Positions 38,701 to 50,150 of a stretch of DNA of 64,000 nucleotides are shown here, piece after piece. The DNA lies in the NCBI RefSeq assembly GCF_008831285.2, contig NC_045139.1:664204-728203 (forward strand). Reading direction: 5' to 3'. A model generated the notes under the pieces. That model saw only the letters and a program-made list of their open reading frames with translations, searched no databases and had not been told where the DNA came from. Numbering within the stretch: position 1 is the first letter of the stretch; every line of letters starts with the position of its first letter. This DNA is from Nymphaea colorata. Lineage: Eukaryota; Streptophyta; Magnoliopsida; Nymphaeales; Nymphaeaceae. The position numbers and the translations under genes are program-made.

Positions 38701-40140
38701 TCCATGGTCCAGGTCTATGAATCATTATGGGCGGACGCGGTGCTTTAAATCCAACAGATCTACTTATCTATCAACTATTAGCAATTTAGCATCTCTGGAA
38801 GAATCTTCCTTTGAAGGTTGCACACTCAACATTATGTTTTTTCTGTGTAGTTCATTTTGGATCACTTTTTGCCGTTGATTTCATAAAAGCTCCCCATTTT
38901 CCAAATTCCATGATATGGGGGCCTCTTATTTTCTTGAACAGAAAATTTCCCTTATCATAAATTTTAACTCTAGGTTGAAACTGTGTTATATTATGTCAAA
39001 TTATAGAAGCACCCCTGCCTTTCATCTGAAAAAAAAAAAAAAACAAATTTCAAATTCGAACGCCAAAATGAGAGATATGGAGGAACATAATTTTGATGGT
39101 AGTCATTCACTGCAGAACTGTCAGATCCTCTTTTCAGGATAAGTCGTAAAATGTTCCAACTAGGTGAGATGTTCTTTCCTTCTTCCCTTGATTTGATGAA
39201 TCAACTATGAACTAGTTGAAAGCTTAATTTATGTAGTTTAACTACCGGTAGCCCATTCAAAAACATTATTTGCAGAAAGATTACCCTCTCCTGCTGATAT
39301 CAGAAGTATATTTGATAAAAAGATGCAAAGTCAGCACAAGTTGGCAAATGGAAACAGCTACCTGTTTGACCTGTAATCGTGTCCTCCCAAGAAAGACGAA
39401 CTGATGGGCTTTCCAAAGGGCAAAATGCAGAGATTGGTGGCCTACTTTGGCGAGCAATTACTTGAGCAGCTGACCTCCCGTTTTGCTTTGTTCAACTCCC
39501 TCCTGTCACATTCATTGCTTCTGCAGCACTTACTTTTTATATATTTGCGAACATTTATTGTTCTCAGTGCGCTAACTTAGGATGCAAATGGTTGAGATTC
39601 AGGACAACAAACAACTTTGGAAGTTGCGTTCGAACAAATAAAAGATTTACAGAACCTTCCCACCCATGTGCAAGCTTGCTAATTTCTCGATTATTGGCAA
39701 ATCTAGTTGTTCGGTTTTACATTGATGCATAATTACTGTAAATTTTTCCATCAACTGGCAATACCATTTTGCGCTTTTTAAGCTTCCGTCGTCTATGCGC
39801 TTCCGCCGAGATAACCATTTAGCACGGAATCGTTACGTAGAAGATTTTTCTATTGTCTTTCTTTTCCTTTAGGTGGGTATCATTCTAAGAAAGATCACGT
39901 TCCGTCGTCTATTGAAGTTTTGGAGAGACAAGATTATTGAGTGAAAGAGCATCCAGTCTTTTATTCCGAGAAACTTGGTTAGGTGGTCTTCCTTAGGCCA
40001 CATGTGCTGATTTCCATAGTTCAACAAGGTGCTGGGTTTATCTTTTTTGATCTTATTTAAATATCTCTGACATTAGAAGTGTTTTAGTGATTCACAGAGT
40101 GAAGGAAAGATTTTGACTCTCTTTAGCAGGTCTTTCTCGT
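35800..40140. other. Intergenic region between HISN7 and TLC gene
   Basis: No gene is firmly supported. The open frames at 37968-38351 (-) and 38355-38582 (-) have no recognisable domains. A possible orphan terminal exon at 39276-39376 (+) is described in the findings. A/T runs occur at about 38100-38115. Confidence 0.45.
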
Positions 40141-40179
40141 TCCTTCGAGTTCTTTGACAGAATCAGAACTTGAAGCCAG

Positions 40180-42419
40180 ATGGATGAGTATATTGTTAAA
40201 TGGGTTCCTGTTGGAGTTGTTCTGTGGAGTCTAGCCTTTGCCTTAGTGCGGAATTCCTTTCAGTCAAGGTCGTTTGATTTCTGCAACAGAATTGTTTCAG
40301 TCTGTCATGCTTGCCTGGCAGTTACCTTAGCTTCTCTAACTGTGCAAGAATGGAGCTGTCCTGTCTGCCCATTGGCCTCACCATCTACTCCTTTACAGGT
40401 GAATGAGTTCTCCTACTTCAATTGGACTTTGAAATAATGCACAATCATGAAGCTTCGCATGATTCTTGCAGCAAAATTTCTTCATCCATCATGTCTATGT
40501 TTCTTCATTCTTGTGGACCTTCTGAGATACTGATATTTGTTTCTTCTGTTTCCCAGAAGCAGACTTTGGCTGTAACGGTTGCTTATCTAATCTATGATCT
40601 GATCTGTTGCATGTTCGATGACCATATCAGCCTCGATAATTCGATTCATCATTTGGTTAGCATCGTTGGTCTTGGTGCAGGCCTCGTATATGGAATTGTA
40701 AGTTCTGTCACTTGAAATTTTGAAGGAAAAGAAGGGACATAATCCATCACTTTATGCATTTTCTCGCATACTTTCCGTTCGTTTTTAATTAAGCGATGCA
40801 AAGAACATAATTGAACAGAAGTATGTATGACGTTACTAGTATATAGTTTGATTGGTATTGGAGATTTCAGAAAAGGAGAAATAATGGCCTGATTTCACAT
40901 TCACAACTTTAGTTTCGTGTTTTCCTCATCGCAATCAAATACCAATTCCCCTTTGTATGTAGTCTTTTGTCAAAAAGAACTTGCCTTTGGTACGATTTCT
41001 TTTTTAAAAGTTTGTTCAACTTTTTCAAAATGATCTGTAGAGAGAAAATATGGCGATTTGCGTGGGTTTCAACTTCTCGGTTTTGATGCTTTTTGGTGGT
41101 ACTTGCTTCCCCATTTTCATTCTACGGCTCCATAATTCTACTTAATGACCGCTGAAATTTTTGAGCCGCTGGCCTGCAGTTATTGATTGCCATGGTTATG
41201 TTACTATGTGCAGTGTGGATCAGAGATGGTTGCAGCACTGTGGCTCACAGAAATATCAAGCCCTTTCCTACATCTGAGAGAGCTTCTCAAAGAAATTGGT
41301 TACAAAGACACTAACCTTAACTTTGCTGCCGATGTAAGTTCCAAAACTTGAGCGCAACCTGCTGAGAAATAGCATGCTTTCTGTATGTAGTTCCAGAACT
41401 GTTCAGTGATATAATCACCACAACAGTAGATCGTTTAACACAGAAAATTTATCGCTGCTTGTTCGGATAATCAACTATATGATTTTTGCCTGCTTGTTTC
41501 TCCAGAGCAGAATAGTCTAGTCATGTGAGCTTAATTCTTTTCCAAGTCCTTTTCCTGTGTTGCATAGTCATTGGTGAATGGAAACAATGGTTTCAATTTC
41601 GAAATCATTTTGTTTTTTCAGTTTGAGGATTGTCATATCCCGATTGCAGTATTCCTGTGCTTGAACACTTTTAGGTAGGTGCATGGATGCGTACTCAGGA
41701 AAGAGCACCATAGGCCATGTTTGCAGACTAATATCTCAAGGCATGAAACTATTTCCTCTCGACACCACCATGCATTGACAACATTCAATTTCTTTGCAGC
41801 TCTCATTTGCTGTGATCTTCACCACCGCTAGGATGGTTGGTGGCCCATATCTTACATATGTGACGTTGAATGCAGACAATCCTTTTCTTATAAAGGTACA
41901 ATTACATTTTCTTTCTTTTCCGCAAGTGATTATTTTGAAATGCAACGCTTTATCCTAAAAAACAGAAGTAATTGAACTCTGAGCCTTGAAACTGAAAGCT
42001 TAAGAACAACTAGAGAATTTGATCCTTTGAGTTCAGGCTATGATCATTTGAGCTGCTGCAAGAAACTGTAACTAATTCCAAATCAAATCCTGGTGAATGG
42101 TTTTAGTTGGAAATTAAAGCAATGTTACTTTCCAGTCCCCTCGTGAGAAACCATCTTTAAACTCTGAGCATGGATCACAGCTTTTGATTGTTTAACTCTC
42201 TTAAGCTTTATTGTTTGTATCAAGTTTCATACACCCCAATCATACAGAATTGAGCCTTACGTTCTAAGATCTTATTGCCCTTCGAATAAATCCAATCTTT
42301 ATGGTTTTCAGGCAATGGCTGTCGGTTTGCAATTGGTGAGTGCCTTTTGGTTCTACAAGATAGCCAGGATGGTCAGATACAAAGTAGCTAAAAGGAGGAA
42401 ACCTATCAAGGCTGCTTAA
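40180..42419 (+). CDS. TLC (TRAM/LAG1/CLN8) domain membrane protein
   Basis: Five exons with every junction in phase 0: 40180-40398, 40557-40697, 41214-41333, 41800-41895 and 42312-42419, giving 227 aa. The protein has five or more hydrophobic segments: GVVLWSLAFALV near the start, AVTVAYLIYDLICCMF, a Gly/Val-rich one, LSFAVIFTTARMVGG and AMAVGLQLVSAFWFYKI. The HHLVSIVG and WLTEISSPFLHLRELL motifs are typical of TLC proteins such as plant TMEM136/TLCD-like proteins. TLC proteins act in ER or other membranes in lipid handling; the substrate is unknown. The basic tail KVAKRRKPIKAA is cytosolic by inference. Its last exon and 3' flank are duplicated, inverted, at 50.2-51.1 kb. Confidence 0.88.
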
Positions 42420-42961
42420 ATCAAGCACGGGGAACCAAATATTCAGTCAGTAGTTTTACTAGATAGACTATATAAATGTATGAATTTTTTTTTAGCAAGT
42501 CAGGGGAAGGAAACAGATACTCCTGCTGCCTTATGATCAATCGTCAGCTTCTCTGTGCTCCTGTAATGCAATGCAAATGTTTCAACCTGTTTGGTCTTAC
42601 ATAGGAGATGGGCCTCTCTCTCTCTCTACTTGTAACTTGTGAGAGGCTCCTATTTGTTGTGGCAAAATGAACTGAATGGACGATCGATTGAGCCTTGACA
42701 AAGTCACTTTGTTGACCAGATTCAGTATTTCAAATCTTGACGCGATCCAATGAAACTCCACCTTTTATGGTCTCTCTTTGGCTTTTCTTGTGCGTTTGAA
42801 AGAGTAGTCACCGTGGAAGAAGCATGTCCACTCGTTCACCTGAAAGGCCTGATCAGCAGAACAGGAGAGATGGAGAATCCTTTGGACGCATGCAAAGGCC
42901 AAGGCAGGCGTCTTGGTTGTTGCCATTTGTGCAATGGTTCAGGTTCAGTCAGGGAATTATA
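42200..42961. repeat. Inverted duplication, left arm
   Basis: From the last intron of the TLC gene through exon 5 and about 540 bases downstream. It matches the reverse complement of 50230-51110. Homology stops at 'agggaatta' (42952-42960) on this side. Confidence 0.9.
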
Positions 42962-43190
42962 GAAAACAGCAACTGGTCGCCTAGTGAACTTTTCCTAATG
43001 ATGATTCTGCGATTCGGGCAATCATTTTACCTTCCTGAAAAGCATGTTGAAAAGTCTATTGGAGTTAAAAACTTGACCGAGAAAGTTGGTCTCAAAGCAA
43101 TTTTCTGCTTCAAATTTTGCACCAATTTAGGGCTCTAATGGCCACACGTTAACTTCCAGTTAGGTCGAGGTCTAACTATCATTCCAAATG

Positions 43191-43198
43191 TATAAAAA
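43191..43198 (+). promoter_or_regulatory. TATA box of the LEA gene
   Basis: TATAAAAA lies 86 bases before the start codon. An ACGT-core motif, in CACACGTTA, lies 45 bases further upstream. Confidence 0.6.
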
Positions 43199-43283
43199 GG
43201 ATGCTGTGGATCACCAATCTCCAATTTCAAATCGATATTGAACTTGATCTCAGAAATCTCAATCCCCACTGCAGAAAAAGACA

Positions 43284-44713
43284 ATGGCAAGGCTAGTTGG
43301 TTCTTGGTTGGTGGGTGTTTCTTTGTCGGTGATGTTGGTGGTTGCCACAGGATGGGGCCCCTCTGTGGATGATGTCAAGGAGCAGCTGCAGCAGGCTGGT
43401 GAGGCTGCCAAGCAGACATCTGAACAATGGGCACAATGGGCTTCAGAAAAGTTCTCAAGGTAGGGGGAACATAGTCCAATATACAATTGGATCCAAACCC
43501 CTGAAGCATCTGGTAGATCCAATTGGATAGAGTTTTTTACTCTTTTTTTTTTTTTTTTTATCAATAACTTGGATGAATAAATTTGGATCTATAGCTGGAC
43601 AAGGTCCGAACTTGACATGATTTCTGATCCAGCTACCGAACAGGTCCTGCCTTAGTGTATATCACAACCCAAATTATTTAACTTAACAAGTGAATAGCGT
43701 ATAACGCGTTTTAACAGTTTTCTCCTTCAAGTTTTTCATCAGTTTATTATCTTACAAAATAAATCATTTATGAATCAGCAGGGGACTCAGTGAAGTTGAA
43801 GGTGCCAATGTGCAGGATGCCTCACAGTATATGAAAGACGCTGCATCAGGTAAGCAGACACCAAAAATTGAGGAAGTTGAGCAGTCAGGTTCTGAATTCA
43901 TTCATTCATTCAAGTTGACCCTGAACAACAGCTAGCTTCACTGAAGATCGATAAAATTTTGCTAGTACTTAATCTTGCTACTAGATCAAAGTGACGATAG
44001 ATTGCTATCATTTAGCAATTCAATTTGATTAATCTGATAAAGAGGATATATTTTCGTCCGACCCTTTTAAGAAAAAACAGAGAAGATTCAGTTAGAATTG
44101 AGAATGGCACTCTTACTTTGGTGGTGGACATATTTTTATCTCTAACCTTTAAGAGGTTGTTTGATTAGTGGAACAGAAACCTGTCGCAGAACATGGTGTT
44201 CCGTTCCACCAATTTCATGGGAGATCATCCAGAAGAACACAGTAAAAGTGTTTTCCAAACAAGGGTATTCCCTGCGTCCTTTGTTTGACAAGGGCTGTGC
44301 ACTCTGTAAATACAGTTTCTATGAACAATCATGCTTTATCCTTCATGAGGACAAGCACCATGAAAAGGCTCAGTTGCAGAATTACAGTTTTGAGACTCGA
44401 TTCGCGATCTTCACCTTGACCATCTTTCTTACTTGATATGAATGTTGTTTCTGATTCAGGGCTGAAGGATAAAGCAAGCGAAGCTGCGACGGGAGCGAAA
44501 GAGAAAGCAAGCCAAGCTGCGACGGGAGCGAAAGAGAAAGCAAGCCAAGCTGCGACGGAAGCGAAAGAGAAAGCAAGCCAAGCTGCGACGGGAGCGAAAG
44601 AGAAAGCAAGCGAAGCTGCGACGGGAGCGAAAGAGAAAGCCAGCTCTGCCTACGAATCGGCCAAGGAGAAGGTTGGCGAGGTCTATAACGCAAAAAAACC
44701 CAAAGAGCTATAA
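43284..44713 (+). CDS. LEA-like protein with signal peptide and 11-mer repeats
   Basis: Exons are 43284-43459, 43782-43849 and 44460-44713, giving 165 aa. Residues 1 to about 23 are a hydrophobic signal peptide or anchor (LVGVSLSVMLVVATG). Residues 24-81 are Gln/Glu/Ala-rich and helical. Six consecutive 11-residue repeats of the form KASQAATGAKE run from K86 to E151, the hallmark of LEA group 3 (LEA_4) proteins that fold into amphipathic helices on drying. The tail is KVGEVYNAKKPKEL. A signal peptide suggests the secretory route, ER or apoplast; this is inferred. The final KEL is not a canonical ER-retention signal. The intron 2 sequence contains an unrelated open frame. Confidence 0.85.
44471..44668 (+). 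repeat. 33-bp coding tandem repeat in LEA exon 3
   Basis: Six near-identical 33-base units encode the 11-residue LEA motif. Units 2-5 differ from each other by only a few bases, so the array probably expanded recently and may vary in copy number. Confidence 0.93.
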
Positions 44714-45279
44714 GCTGGCACACCAATATCAAGGAGACTCATCAACCACCACCTTCTTCCCTCTTTCTAACAGAAGACAAGATGGAAGTCTTTGAATTCC
44801 CTTTTTGTTTAATCTGGAGAATAATTGTTAGCATGTTATTTTTCTGGTTTAAAAATTTTGTTTGCCTTTGACCTATTATATGTTGCTCACTTATTGTAAA
44901 CAAGCTTTGGGTTGTGATCTTTAGAGGATATTTATTCGACATTGCAAACGCAGCCTGTGTAACTTTTATGGCAAAATGGAATCCTATCTTATGTAGCAAA
45001 ATTTCCCTTCACGTTCTCCTATGCTCATCATCTCCCATTGAAAAAAAAAAACGTTTCCCTCTAAATGAAACAATCAAGGCCTGTCCCTGAAGAACAGGCT
45101 CAAATAAGGAATCACCATGGACACATGTCCCATCAATAAGCGCCCCTTCATCTCAAGGGTTATATTGCTTGATAATAAATTTAGTTAATTAAGCATTTGA
45201 TTAGATGAATTAATTCATTGATTAATTTCTTTAGTTCTATTACATAATTAACTCTCCAGTACTTAAAGACACTTGAGGT

Positions 45280-45667
45280 TAGGGGTGAACATGAGACGAG
45301 TCGAGCCTAAGTTCAGTAAGCTCAAGCTCGACTTGGCTCGAGCTCGAGAATAGCTGGACAGAAACAACCAGAGATCGACTCGATAGTTACGTGTTGAGCT
45401 CGAACTCGACTTGATTAAAGCTCGACAAACTAGTTTGAACAGAATTAACATTCATCATTACATGTTGAGTTCGAGCTCAACAAACGCATCAAACTCAATT
45501 AAGGCTCGAGCTCGACTCAACAGTTATGTGTTAGCTTGAACTCAACTCGATTATTTGAACAAGTCAACTCATGAACTTGAGCTCGACTCGTTAAGCAAAT
45601 GACTCGGCTCGAACTCGTTCATGAGCCGAGCTTTAACGAGTCGAGCTCGAGTCGTTGTTCACCCCTA
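45280..45667. mobile_element. hAT-type MITE, intact ends
   Basis: 388 bases. The left end TAGGGGTGAACA is the exact reverse complement of the right end TGTTCACCCCTA. The flanking 8 bases are CTTGAGGT on both sides (45272-45279 and 45668-45675), a perfect target-site duplication. An 8-bp duplication with TAGGGGTG-type ends is characteristic of non-autonomous hAT elements. The interior is a degenerate series of GAGCTCGAGCTCGACT-like words with no coding capacity. Confidence 0.95.
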
Positions 45668-46038
45668 CTTGAGGTGACTGTTAGGGGTGATAGTTAAGAA
45701 GTCAATGAATTGAACCCGGCTCAAATATTTGATTGAACTGTTTTAAATAAGTCTGATATGAATGAAATCAGATGAGAGTTGGACTTAAGAAATAACATTC
45801 ATTGAATTCAAATTCAAATTCAGTTTTAACTAAATATCTGATTGGATGACAAACATGAACGCAGCCATTATTTGGATCACCCAAGCTAACTTACCCTTTT
45901 CAACATTTAATTTTGTCACTGGCATTCCGGGCGGGATGCAGGTCACCGTTCATTGAGGCATTTAAAAGTCGGAAAGAAGGTCTCCGTCGCACTCATTTGC
46001 ATTCAATTGCAGTACGGTCTAAAGCCAAATACCTCGAC

Positions 46039-46046
46039 ATATAAAC
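46039..46046 (+). promoter_or_regulatory. Possible TATA box of GDSL gene
   Basis: ATATAAAC lies 111 bases before the start codon. The position and composition are plausible, but the match is weak. Confidence 0.35.
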
Positions 46047-46149
46047 ATCTTCCTTTCGCGTAGTTGGTCAGGTGGTTGTAGTTCGATTCTGTGGGCAGTA
46101 GACTTGTGGGGGCAAGTTGACTCTCTTTTTCTCTCTCTCTAAGAACAAT

Positions 46150-48140
46150 ATGGCGGCAAGGTTTCTCTTATGCATCATTTTGTTGTTTCTTCTAGGTAAG
46201 TGAAGCCCTTCATGCATGGAGATTTGATCTCAGGCATCAAACCAACAATCTTGCTTTTTTGTTCGACTGAATTTACAGGAAGTTGTATAGAAAGTATTTC
46301 TCCCCACCACCAACGACCTGCAGAGAGGCTCTTTGTGTTTGGTGATTCATATGCAGACACAGGGAACATAGCTAGGGGGCTGGCCAACTGTTGGAAGCCT
46401 CCCTATGGCTCGACCTTCCCCGGGAAACCGGCCGGCAGGTTTTCCGATGGCCGAGTTATCACCGACTTCATTGGTATCTCTCACTTCCACTCTCTTCCCT
46501 CATTCAATGCCGAAACTGAATGTTAGAGACCCCACACCAAACAAACGAAGCATCCGATTTCAATTGCCTGACATGTTAGATAAGCTTGTGAAGATCTCCT
46601 CTTTCCATTTGTTACTTAATTCTAATTGATATTCATTATAGAAAGTTGACAATGTTCATGCAGCTACCTTCTTAGGCGTTCCATCTCCGGTTCCTTACAG
46701 ATTGAGACGAGTCGCGGGGCACCGAGGGAGTTACGGCATAAATTTTGCTTACAGTGGGACTGGCGTGTTCGATACATCTGCTCCATTGCCGAACGTGACG
46801 ACGCAGATCGACTACTTGGAGCAGATGATCAAAGAAGGCTGGTACGAGAAGCGGCAGGTCCGATCATCCATGGCTTTCCTCGCGCTCGCCGGCATCGATT
46901 ATTTGGAGTTCCTCCTGTACAAGAATGGCACCCTCGAGGTACATGCATGACTGGGACCTAGTCCAAGCGTTTGTTTGCAAGGGCCAGGTGCTCAACTCGG
47001 TATTGTTTTGATTCATCAAAAACATATAATTCAAAAGACAAATTAACCACTTCAATAAAGATTCAATCGAACACCTTAAAAATTTAATCTTGTATTAAAG
47101 ATTGTGAAAGATCTTTTTATTATAAGATTAGATTGTTATCTTGGTTCTTAGTCTTTTCCAACTTGAACCAAAATGTTTTTAAGAGGAATGAATTGTAACA
47201 TCCAAAAAATTTAGTCTCATATTAAAAATTATAATAGATTTTCAAGAGTTTATAAAAAGAGTTACTGAATAAATTGTTGTCTTAGTTGCTAGTCTTTTTA
47301 AGGTTGAAACTGAAACTGTTAAGGAGTGAATTGAGATCCGTTGAACCAGGACCCAAGCTTGAGGCAAGTTGGGAGCCATCGAACCAAAAGCCCAAGCCCA
47401 AAAGTGGGTCAGGTTGTTACATTCGACATGCAAAGAAAGAAAAAAAAATGCATGATAATGATAATGTTAGAATTTGTACAAATTTTTCTTATTTTCTTTT
47501 GTTTGTTCGAATTAAAAAGGGGTTGAGAAGGTATGTACATTCGGTGGTGAACCAGACTGCCCTGGATCTACGACGTCTGGGGGAAATTGGAGTAGGAAGG
47601 ATAGGTGTGCTAGGGCTGGGTCCGATCGGCTGCATTCCCCTCTCGACTCGGACCTTAGCGCGTTCTTCCTGCATCGATCTGCTCAACCAAGACGCTGTTT
47701 ATCACAATACCCTGCTGCACCAAGCCGTTGATGAAATCAATGACCATTTCCGCCACCGATCACTGGTGGCCGTGCTCGACGTCTATGACACCCTCTTGTC
47801 TATGGTAGACGGCCGGAACAAACTTGGTAAGTTAGTTATATTTATCCAAGGGCACCGAATGATGTCTATGTAAATAATAAGAAATCACCCCCTCAACTTT
47901 TTGAGAGTTCATAAATTGGCGTTCAACTTCTTAAAGAAATTTTCAAGGAGATGTCTGCTCTTTAGGGTTGTACATGAGTGAGATTGAGCTTCATCAAACT
48001 CGACTCATATATCTCGATGGAGCTGTACAAGGTTGGTTCCAGCTCACTTGATAGATCGAGTCTTGGCTCGAGTTTGGCACGTTTAAGCTTGTTTACTTAG
48101 TCTCTATCTAACTTGATCTCTTTTTTTTTTTTAAAGTTTA

Positions 48141-48175
<35 letters not shown>

Positions 48176-48836
48176 ATAATCACAAATAACTTCTCATACT
48201 TTTAAATGCGAAGTTTTTTTCGAGTATAATATGTTGAGTTTGAAAAAGTAGAAAAAAATACCGTAAATTTTTAAAAGTTTTAAAAAGCTAAAAATGATAA
48301 AAAAAAAATAAAAAATATGAGAAACTAATAACACAAACATCACAAGATAAATAGATCTGCAACAAACAAAAAATAAAAAATGAAAAAAAAACTTTTTGGC
48401 ATTAAAAAACCTGAAAAAAATAAAAAAAGTGAAAAAAAGTAAAAAAAAAAACACGTTAAAAACGTTTTTTAAAACAAACATGTTTTTAAAAAGTTTTAAA
48501 GGGCCATTTAATTGTTTCTTTTTTTTAAATGTGTTTTCTGTCACTATGATATATATATATATATATATATAACCTAGATTAAACGCACTTGTATGCATCT
48601 GCTTTGATGATCCTTGTTCAGGACCAAGGTTCGAGAATCCACTCAGCCAGTGCTGCGTGGGAACCACGCCGGGAAGCGATTGCGGCGACACCGATCACAG
48701 TGGGAAACCGATGTACAGTGTATGTGAGGATCCAGGAAGACGGCTTTTCTGGGACCATGGCCATCCAACTCAGGTTGCATGGTCCACCATTTTCCAAGCT
48801 TTCAGCCCTACTCTTCATCAACTATTCTCACAGTAA
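46150..48836 (+). CDS. GDSL esterase/lipase with altered block III
   Basis: Exons are 46150-46195, 46279-46473, 46664-46938, 47520-47826 and 48622-48836, giving 345 aa. Residues 1-18 are a signal peptide. Block I FVFGDSYADTGN gives the nucleophile Ser39. GINFAYSGTGVFD and VLGLGPIGCIPL are family motifs. Block V FWDHGHPT gives Asp319 and His322. The layout matches Arabidopsis At5g03610-type GDSL proteins, secreted hydrolases of lipid or other esters. Block III, normally G-x-N-D, reads A-G-I-D at about 156-159: the oxyanion-hole Asn is replaced by Ile, so activity may be reduced or altered. Introns 3 and 4 carry repeats, including a MITE copy at 48173-48550. Confidence 0.88.
47966..48085. repeat. 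Fragment related to the hAT-type MITE, in GDSL intron 4
   Basis: 'tagggttgtacatgagtgag' then 'ctcgactc', 'gatcgagtcttggctcgag' resembles the left end and interior of the 45280 element, with no matching right end. Confidence 0.5.
48144..48172. repeat. (AT)n microsatellite
   Basis: Directly borders the A/T-rich MITE at 48173. A second AT run follows the element at 48550-48571. Confidence 0.9.
48173..48550. mobile_element. A/T-rich MITE family, copy 1 (GDSL intron 4)
   Basis: The left end 'gtcataatcacaaataac' and the inverse of the right end 'gttttctgtcactatgat' form an imperfect terminal inverted repeat. The interior is a long A-rich then T-rich stretch. Shared words with the other copies include 'gagaaactaataacacaaac' and 'aagata(a)gta'. 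The element sits within an AT run. Confidence 0.75.
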
Positions 48837-49079
48837 CTGCGCCCTTAGTGAAGAATTCTGAATCGGATGGATTGGCTGCGGTTGGCTGATTCAAGCATGA
48901 TCTATCGCAGTAGGTTTCTGGACAAAGCAGATTTAATGGGCTTCATTAGTCTGACTGTCTGAGCTGAATATTCATTAGATTTTCGGTTTTTCCAAGCTTT
49001 ACCTATGTTTCACTTAGAATATAGCCTTTGGATTACATCTTTTTAGTCTTATTTTTATTTGGAAATCAGGTTATGAACG

Positions 49080-49265
49080 ATGGAGATAATACATACTTGA
49101 ATCAATGTTGGAGCCAGAGATCTTTTACTGAGTGTCCCTCATATATATTCGCATCTACTTTTGGATATTTCAAAAAATCTTAGGTTTGAGGGCCACCAAA
49201 ATGTGATGAACTAAATTATGTGGGTCTGTGTGGGCAATGGCCCACACCTGGCTCTGCCAGTGACT
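49080..49265. repeat. Repeat ending TGGGCAATGGCCCACACC / CTCTGCCAGTGAC
   Basis: Its reverse complement starts 'gtcactggcagagccagg' and resembles the ends at 18360 and 18730. It lies downstream of the GDSL gene. Confidence 0.4.
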
Positions 49266-49269
49266 TAAA

Positions 49270-49840
49270 TGGTCATTTAACCTAGGCATATTAATCCCCA
49301 GCACCTATTTCTTTAATCCAGAAAAAAAAATGCTAATTTGAATCTCAGATGTTATAATCTTCTTGTGAATACTAAGGATGAACAGGTGATTTTATTTTTT
49401 GTCGTCATTCCATTGAGACACACAGTCTGCTCCTCCAACGACCAGTCAGGAACTAATTCTTACAAATACCATCTTTCAATAATCCTACCAATTCACTTTA
49501 ACTTACAGATGTCGAACTGGACCAAACTTAAGTGAACAACAATGCTATTTGAGACGTCTTCCTGAATTTTCTTTAACTATGTATAAATTTCACACAATCA
49601 CTTGTGTTACACGCAAGATTTCAAGTTTTCCATAATATTTATGTTGCAGATTGGTTGTAATCCAACTATTCGCAAGCCAACATCTCATATAAAGTTACAG
49701 AGCTTAGCAGTACCTTAAGTCTGTAATAACAGCCACAGCAGGAATAGGAAAGATGCCAAAGCACTCTCTGTTCAGCAGTTATTTCGGCTCCCTAAAGAAA
49801 AGCAGCCGACCAAGTAGGCTATAATAGAAGGCTTCATCTT
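49270..49840. other. Intergenic DNA, no gene seen
   Basis: AT-rich. A short open frame at 49338-49535 has no recognisable similarity. Confidence 0.4.
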
Positions 49841-49842
49841 CA

Positions 49843-50150
49843 TCAGTTGATGAAGCTGCATCTTCTCCTCGCCTCCCCTTGATTCCCAATCTTCACTTCA
49901 ATCTCCCCCATCTTGATCATGGCAGCAACAAACCCCTCTTCCCAGGCAGAGGGTTGATCTGCAGAGGCCATCACTTGCTCCATGGTGAAGTCATCGGTGA
50001 GAGGAGTGGGAGCATCAGATGTGAAGATCCCCTTATGCTGTACAACACCCACATAGTATTTGTCATCCAAGACTGTTGGGAGTGAAGGTGTCCATAAAGA
50101 TGATGTTGTCAACTCTGCTGTTTTTTGGGATTTCCCCCTCAAAACTGCTT
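49843..50150 (-). pseudogene. Class III peroxidase 3' fragment
   Basis: Reverse strand: LDDKYYVGVVQHKGIFTSDA, then AWEEGFVAAMIKMGEIEVK, ending RRCSFIN and a stop. This matches the end of the last exon of the peroxidase at 52229 (LDNKYYVGLLHRKG... MIKMGEVQVKTGKQGEVRRLCSRVN-type end). The match fades upstream of about 50120. The proximal-histidine part of the exon and all earlier exons are missing. About 80 bases upstream the inverted TLC copy begins. It is probably a non-functional relic. Confidence 0.8.

Noticed and set aside
42824-43138. 104-residue frame between the TLC and LEA genes
   Set aside because: Its matching sequence in the inverted arm does not keep the frame, and it resembles no family. 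It lies in the LEA promoter region.
44382-44732. Repetitive Leu/Ser-rich reverse frame
   Set aside because: Antisense of the LEA 33-bp repeat.
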